Assembly (NCBI RefSeq): GCF_036248255.1
Contig: NZ_CP109178.1
Location: 7,032,001-7,096,000, forward strand
DNA length: 64,000 nucleotides
Direction: 5' to 3'
Origin: Streptomyces sp. NBC_01717
GTDB taxonomy: Bacteria; Actinomycetota; Actinomycetes; Streptomycetales; Streptomycetaceae
Shown here: one piece after another, positions 59,740 through 64,000 of the stretch
How the letters are laid out: the number at the start of each line of letters is the position of its first letter
How positions within the stretch are numbered: position 1 is the stretch's first letter
Made by a program: the position numbers and the translations under genes
The notes under the pieces: generated by a model
What the model saw: only the letters and a program-made list of their open reading frames with translations
Told to the model about the DNA's origin: nothing
Databases searched by the model: none

Positions 59740-60968
59740 TGTCCCGCGAGCGCTACACCGTCATCTCCGCCGACTGTCACGCGGGCGCCGACCTGCTCGA
59801 CTACAAGCCGTATCTGGAGGCGAAGTACCACGACGATTTCGACGCATGGGCGGCGGCGTACGTCAATCCGTACGCGGACCTCCTCGCCGACACCGCCGAC
59901 CGCAACTGGAACTCCGCCCGCCGCCTCGCCGAGCTGGCGGCGGACGGCATCGTCGCGGAGGTCGTCTTCCCCAACACCATCCCGCCGTTCTTCCCCTCGG
60001 CCTCCCTGATGGCCCCCGCCCCCTCACCGCAGGAGTACGAACAGCGCTGGGCGGGCCTGCGCGCCCACAACCGCTGGCTCGCCGACTTCTGCGCCGACGC
60101 ACCCGGCCGGCGGGCGGGCGTGGCGCAGATCCTCCTCAACGACCCGGCGGAGGCGGTCCGCGAGGTCCGCCGCGCCAAGGAGGCGGGGCTCACCGGCGGC
60201 ATCCTGCTGCCCGGCACCCCGCCGGGATCCGGCATCCCGGAGCTGTACTCCCAGGTGTACGACCCGCTGTGGGCGGTCTGCGAGGAGCTGGACGTGCCGG
60301 TGAACCACCACGGCGGATCGGCCTCCCCGCCGCTCGGCGACGAACCGGCGGCGCGCGCCGTCTTCATGGTGGAGACGACCTGGTTCTCCCACCGGGCGCT
60401 GTGGCACCTGATCTTCGGCGGGGCCTTCCGCCGCCACCCCGGGCTGAAACTCGTCCTCACCGAACAGGGCTCCGGCTGGATCCCGGGCGTCGTCGAGATG
60501 CTCGACTACTACCACGGCCGCCTGGTCGCTGCGGCCTCCCGGGCATCCACCGCCGAGTCCAAGTTCGGTGCGGGGCTTGCCGCTTCGATGGGAGCTAGCC
60601 CCGGCGAGGTCTGGCGCGACAACTGCTTCGTCGGCGCCAGCTTCATGCGCCCCCACGAGGTGCCGCTGCGCGACCGGATCGGCCTCGACAAGATCATGTG
60701 GGGCAGCGACTACCCGCACGACGAGGGCACCGCCCCCTATTCACGGGAAGGGCTGCGGATCGCGTACGCCGGACTCCCGCCCGACGAGATCGCGGCGATG
60801 GTCGGCGGTAACGCGGCCCGCGTGTACGGTTTCGACCTGCCCGCGCTCGACCGCATCGCCGCGACGGTCGGCCCGACGGTCGACGAGATCGCCGAGCCCC
60901 TGAAGGAGGCCCCGGCCGACGCGACCAGCCCGGCCTTCGCGCCGGGCGGCTCGGTCCGCGTCTGGTGA
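59739..60968 (+). CDS. Amidohydrolase family protein (COG2159 type), copy 2
   Basis: A 409-residue paralogue of the preceding protein. It shares ISADCHAGADLLDYKPYLEA, RAHNRWLADFCADAPGRR and KIMWGSDYPHDEGTAPYS with it, so a tandem duplication with divergence is likely. Metal ligands DCH, the NHHGGSASPP histidine and WGSDYPH are retained. Two related enzymes in one operon may act on successive substrates or form a heteromer. Confidence 0.88.
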   Translation: MSRERYTVISADCHAGADLLDYKPYLEAKYHDDFDAWAAAYVNPYADLLADTADRNWNSARRLAELAADGIVAEVVFPNTIPPFFPSASLMAPAPSPQEYEQRWAGLRAHNRWLADFCADAPGRRAGVAQILLNDPAEAVREVRRAKEAGLTGGILLPGTPPGSGIPELYSQVYDPLWAVCEELDVPVNHHGGSASPPLGDEPAARAVFMVETTWFSHRALWHLIFGGAFRRHPGLKLVLTEQGSGWIPGVVEMLDYYHGRLVAAASRASTAESKFGAGLAASMGASPGEVWRDNCFVGASFMRPHEVPLRDRIGLDKIMWGSDYPHDEGTAPYSREGLRIAYAGLPPDEIAAMVGGNAARVYGFDLPALDRIAATVGPTVDEIAEPLKEAPADATSPAFAPGGSVRVW

Positions 60969-60999
60969 CGGGACCCGGTGGGAATGAGACCATCCCCGG

Positions 61000-61713
61000 G
61001 TGACGGATACCCAGGCGCATGACGAGTCCCACGGCAACGGCCTCGGCGCGCGGCTGAACTGGCTGCGCGCCGCGGTGCTCGGCGCCAACGACGGCGTGGT
61101 CTCCACGGCGGGCATCGTCGTCGGCGTCGCCGGCGCCACCGGTGACCGCGGTGCCCTGCTGACGGCGGGCCTCGCCGGGCTGCTGGCAGGCTCCCTGTCG
61201 ATGGCGGCGGGCGAATACGTGTCGGTGTCCACCCAGCGCGACTCGGAGCAGGCCGCGCTGGCGACGGAGAGACGGGAGCTGCAGGAGACCCCGGAGGCGG
61301 AACTCGCCGAGCTGACCGGCCTGTTGGAGGGCAAGGGGCTGAGCCGGGAAGTCGCCCGCGAGGCCGCCCTCCAGCTCACCGAACGCGACGCGCTGCGCGC
61401 CCACGCGGAGGTGGAGCTGGGGATCGACCCGGACGACCTGACGAACCCCTGGCACGCCGCCGGCGCGAGCTTCCTGGCCTTCACGGCGGGAGCGCTGCTG
61501 CCGCTGCTGGCGATCGTGCTGCCGTCGTCGTCGCTGCGGCTGGTCATCACGGTACTGGCGGTACTGGCGGCGCTGGCGCTCACCGGGTGGTGGAGCGCGC
61601 GGCTGGGCGCCGCGGCGGTGGGGCGCGCGGTGCTGCGGAACATGGGCGGGGGAGCGGTGGCCATGGGAGTCACCTATGCGGCGGGGGCGTTGCTGGGAGC
61701 GGTCGGGGTCTGA
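61000..61713 (+). CDS. VIT1/CCC1 family iron/manganese transporter
   Basis: A 237-residue membrane protein. It begins LNWLRAAVLGANDGVVSTAG, followed by GLLAGSLSMAAGEYVSVSTQRDSE, the conserved metal-path segment, a Glu-rich cytosolic loop (ALATERRELQETPEAELAEL) and three C-terminal helices. Relatives move Fe2+ or Mn2+ out of the cytosol. The start is GTG at 61000. No obvious regulatory site; not clearly linked to its neighbours. Confidence 0.9.
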   Translation: MTDTQAHDESHGNGLGARLNWLRAAVLGANDGVVSTAGIVVGVAGATGDRGALLTAGLAGLLAGSLSMAAGEYVSVSTQRDSEQAALATERRELQETPEAELAELTGLLEGKGLSREVAREAALQLTERDALRAHAEVELGIDPDDLTNPWHAAGASFLAFTAGALLPLLAIVLPSSSLRLVITVLAVLAALALTGWWSARLGAAAVGRAVLRNMGGGAVAMGVTYAAGALLGAVGV

Positions 61714-61821
61714 TCCGGTCCGTGTTGGCAGAAGTCACCAAAGGTTGCTGACATCGCGTCTCGCATACTTGTTGGTAACAACGTCTAGTCCTCGGCCGAC
61801 CCCCCGCTCTACGGTGCTCGC

Positions 61822-62736
61822 ATGGAGCCGAACCTGCCCGATGTCGTGCTGTGGTCCATACCGGCCTTCGTCCTGCTCACCGTTGTCGAAATGGTCAGCG
61901 CCCGCATCCACCCCGACGAGGACGCCGCCGGGTACGAGACCAAGGACGCCGTCACCAGCGTCACCATGGGGCTCGGCAGTCTCGTGTTCGATCTGCTGTG
62001 GAAAGTGCCCATCGTGGCCATCTACACCGCGGTCTACGAGCTGACCCCGCTCCGCGTTCCCGTCCTGTGGTGGACGATCCTGCTGATGCTGCTCGCGCAG
62101 GACTTCTTCTACTACTGGTCCCACCGCGGCCACCACGTCATCCGGATCCTCTGGGCCTGCCATGTGGTCCACCACTCCAGCCGGAAGTTCAACCTCACCA
62201 CCGCGCTGCGTCAGCCCTGGACCTCGCTGACCGTCTGGCCGTTCTACGTTCCGCTCATCGCCTGCGGTGTCCATCCGGCGGCGCTGGCCTTCTGCTCGTC
62301 GGCCAATCTCGTCTACCAGTTCTGGGTACACACCGAACGGATCGACAAGCTGCCCAGGCCCTTCGAGTACGTGCTGAACACGCCCTCCCACCACCGGGTG
62401 CACCACGCCTCCCAGGGTGGCTACCTCGACCGGAACTTCGGCGGCATCCTGATCCTGTGGGACCGGCTCTTCGGCTCCTTCGCCGCGGAGACGGAGCGGC
62501 CCGTCTACGGGCTCACCAAGAACATCGCCACCTACAACCCGCTGCGCGTCGCGACGCACGAGTACGCCGCGATCGCCCGGGACGTGCGGGCGGCGGAGAG
62601 CTGGGGCGAGCGGGCCGGCCGGATCTTCCGCGGGCCGGGCTGGCAGCCGGCGTCGACGGCCGCCTCGGCCACCGCCTCCGGTACTGCCTCGACCACCGCC
62701 TCCACCGCTGTTCCCGTCCCGGAGAGCACCGGATGA
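61822..62736 (+). CDS. Fatty acid hydroxylase superfamily protein resembling alkylglycerol monooxygenase
   Basis: A 304-residue membrane protein with about five helices and the eight-histidine di-iron pattern: HRGHH, HVVHHSSRKFNLTTALRQ and later NTPSHHRVHHASQGGYLDRNFGG. The stretch FWVHTERIDKLPRPFEYVLNTP and VYGLTKNIATYNPLRV strongly recall mammalian alkylglycerol monooxygenase (TMEM195), which cleaves ether lipids, more than sterol desaturases. Substrate is inferred. Its stop overlaps the start of a lysoplasmalogenase-like gene. Confidence 0.85.
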   Translation: MEPNLPDVVLWSIPAFVLLTVVEMVSARIHPDEDAAGYETKDAVTSVTMGLGSLVFDLLWKVPIVAIYTAVYELTPLRVPVLWWTILLMLLAQDFFYYWSHRGHHVIRILWACHVVHHSSRKFNLTTALRQPWTSLTVWPFYVPLIACGVHPAALAFCSSANLVYQFWVHTERIDKLPRPFEYVLNTPSHHRVHHASQGGYLDRNFGGILILWDRLFGSFAAETERPVYGLTKNIATYNPLRVATHEYAAIARDVRAAESWGERAGRIFRGPGWQPASTAASATASGTASTTASTAVPVPESTG

Positions 62737-63422
62737 CCGCCGGAGCCGTCACGGACGCCCGGGCACGGTTCGTACGCCCCCTGCTCATCGCGTTTCTCGT
62801 CGCCTCCGCCGTCGACCTCGTCGGCGTGCTCGCCGACGTGCGTCTCGCCCACCTCGTCGCCAAGCCGCTGCTGATGCCGCTGCTCGCGGGGTACGCCGCC
62901 GCCCGCCGCGGACCCCGGCTGCTCGTCGCCGCGCTGCTCTTCGGCTGGGGCGGCGACACATTCCTGCTGCCCGACGCCGATGCCGCCTTCCTCATCGGCA
63001 TGGGTTGCTTCGCCGCGGGCCATGTCTGCTATCTGTGGCTCTTCGGGCGGGCCCGCAGCTCCCTGCTGCTCGGTGCGGGGTACGCCGCGGTCCTCGTCGG
63101 CTTCGTCGCCCTCATCTGGGGCGGGCTCCCCGCGGACCTGCGGATCCCGATGGCCGGCTACAGCCTGCTGCTCGCCGCGATGGCCTACCGGTCCAGCACC
63201 CGCGGCCGGTACGCCGCGCTCGGAGGGGCGCTCTTCCTGCTGTCCGACGCGCTCATCGCCACCGGCATCGCCGACTGGCCGCAGCTGCCCGCGCCGGACT
63301 TCTGGGTCATGCTCACGTACATCGCGGCGCAGTTCCTGCTGACCGTCGGGGTGCTCGCAACGGGCCCGGACGAGGCCGCTGCCGCCCCCGGGGCGTACGG
63401 TGAACGGAGTATCAGCATCTGA
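62733..63422 (+). CDS. Lysoplasmalogenase-like (YhhN/TMEM86 family) membrane protein
   Basis: A 229-residue protein with about seven or eight helices. Family marks are LVAKPLLMPLLAGY, ALLFGWGGDTFLL with the conserved Asp, and FLLSDALIA. TMEM86B cleaves the vinyl-ether bond of lysoplasmalogens; bacterial YhhN relatives are little studied. The ATG overlaps the hydroxylase stop as ATGA, so the two are made together, consistent with a shared role in ether-lipid turnover. Confidence 0.85.
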   Translation: MTAGAVTDARARFVRPLLIAFLVASAVDLVGVLADVRLAHLVAKPLLMPLLAGYAAARRGPRLLVAALLFGWGGDTFLLPDADAAFLIGMGCFAAGHVCYLWLFGRARSSLLLGAGYAAVLVGFVALIWGGLPADLRIPMAGYSLLLAAMAYRSSTRGRYAALGGALFLLSDALIATGIADWPQLPAPDFWVMLTYIAAQFLLTVGVLATGPDEAAAAPGAYGERSISI

Positions 63423-63443
63423 GATCAGCAAGGACCCCCACGC

Positions 63444-64000
63444 ATGCGCGCCACTGTCATCCACGCCCCCCACGACATCCGTGTCCAGGAGGTGCCGGAC
63501 CCGACGATCCAGCAGCCCACCGATGTGGTGCTGCGGGTCCTGCGGGCCTGTATCTGCGGCAGCGACCTGTGGGCGTACCGCGGCGAGGCCGCCCGCCAGC
63601 CCGGCCAGCGCATCGGCCACGAGTTCATCGGGATCGTCGAGGAGGCGGGACCGGAGGTCAGCGGCTTCGCGCCCGGTGACCTCGTCGTCGCCCCCTTCGT
63701 CTGGTCCGACGGCACCTGCGAGTACTGCGCCGAGGGCCTGACGACGTCCTGCCCGCAGGGCGGCTTCTGGGGCTCGGTCGGCTCCGACGGCGGGCAGGGA
63801 GAGGCCGTGCGCGTCCCGTTCGCCGACGGCACGCTGGTCAAGCTCCCGGCCGCCGCCGCGTCCGACGACCGCCTGCTCACGGCGCTCCTGGCGCTGTCGG
63901 ACGTGCTCGGCACGGGGCACCACGCCGCCATCGGCGCGGGCGTGAAGCCCGGCACCACGGTCGCGGTCGTCGGTGACGGGGCGGTCGGCCTGTGCGGCGT
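63444..64000 (+). CDS. Zinc-dependent alcohol dehydrogenase, partial (continues past the window)
   Basis: The first 185 residues of a medium-chain dehydrogenase. Catalytic zinc ligands appear in ACICGSDLWAYRG and IGHEFIGIVEEAG. The structural zinc loop DGTCEYCAEGLTTSC has three cysteines, with Asp where the first is usual. The nucleotide-binding domain begins at TTVAVVGDGAVGLCGV and is cut. The start ATG is 22 bases after the previous stop. It resembles the formaldehyde/threonine dehydrogenase-like group; substrate unknown. Confidence 0.9.
   Translation, partial: MRATVIHAPHDIRVQEVPDPTIQQPTDVVLRVLRACICGSDLWAYRGEAARQPGQRIGHEFIGIVEEAGPEVSGFAPGDLVVAPFVWSDGTCEYCAEGLTTSCPQGGFWGSVGSDGGQGEAVRVPFADGTLVKLPAAAASDDRLLTALLALSDVLGTGHHAAIGAGVKPGTTVAVVGDGAVGLCG

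Noticed and set aside
1..64000. tRNA, rRNA, CRISPR arrays, insertion sequences, integrase or attachment sites
   Set aside because: None was found on reading both strands; repeats present are a pair of short dispersed elements and hairpins only.

Overview
The window is chromosomal DNA from a Streptomyces or very close relative. It is very GC-rich with dense, strongly codon-biased genes. It carries an ectABCD cluster, a B12-riboswitch-controlled cobalamin cluster, a SCO1860-type LAETG-anchored protein, a PHO-box-controlled PitH2-type phosphate transporter, a 73-residue Gbn/SCO1839-like nucleoid protein and an Asp23/AmaP envelope-stress cluster. From memory, the order ect - LAETG protein - cob - pit - ABC-F - gbn - enoyl-CoA hydratase resembles the S. 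coelicolor SCO186x-SCO183x region. I see no rRNA, tRNA, transposase, phage gene or CRISPR array, so this is mostly core or near-core chromosome with some accessory inserts.

Layout. 0.1-4.4 kb: an IclR regulator with a GNAT gene, divergent from an aldehyde dehydrogenase/DUF1349 operon, then a second GNAT. 4.5-8.3 kb: a polymorphic toxin locus (membrane module, Flp-prepilin-like motif, Gly-rich linker, Tox-REase-5-like C-terminus) with an Imm52-like immunity gene and a translationally coupled unknown gene. 8.4-12 kb: a FrnE/DsbA-like oxidoreductase, a class V aminotransferase, and a MarR gene divergent from an Old Yellow Enzyme reductase with two matching operator-like sites between them. 12-20.1 kb: a galactan-use locus (LacI regulator, ABC importer, GH42 beta-galactosidase, secreted GH53 galactanase) with a LacI-type operator lying on the importer promoter. 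20.1-24.6 kb: a VOC/DinB fusion and ectABCD. 24.8-28.5 kb: a class V aminotransferase, an amidohydrolase and the LAETG surface protein behind a structured leader.

28.6-37.6 kb, all minus strand: the B12 genes cobD-cobQ-chelatase-cobO-cobB-cobE-cobC behind a cobalamin riboswitch. A dispersed GC-rich repeat sits between two of these genes and again, in frame, inside cobB. 37.6-39.3 kb: a phosphate transporter and its small partner with a PHO box. 39.5-46.3 kb: a class II aldolase, an alpha/beta hydrolase, an uncharacterised repeat-rich protein, a VOC protein, a neutral zinc metallopeptidase, and an ABC-F ATPase preceded by a likely leaderless 7-codon leader ORF. 46.6-51 kb: gbn surrounded by GATC sites, enoyl-CoA hydratase, and a five-gene Asp23/AmaP operon with a divergent partner gene.

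51-56.7 kb: a minus-strand run (atypical SDR, GH15 trehalase/glucoamylase, SURF1, Zn-ribbon protein, DEDDh exonuclease with BRCT, TetR). 56.8-61 kb: a TetR-flanked catabolic-looking operon (acetoacetate-decarboxylase family, SDR, two tandem amidohydrolases). 61-64 kb: a VIT1/CCC1-type transporter, an alkylglycerol-monooxygenase-like hydroxylase coupled to a lysoplasmalogenase-like protein, and a zinc alcohol dehydrogenase cut by the window edge.

The strongest candidates for new biology are the toxin with an internal prepilin cleavage motif, the leader peptide before the ABC-F gene, the coupled pair that may degrade ether lipids, and the in-frame repeat insertion in cobB. All functions are read from translated sequence and recalled family features; no search was run.
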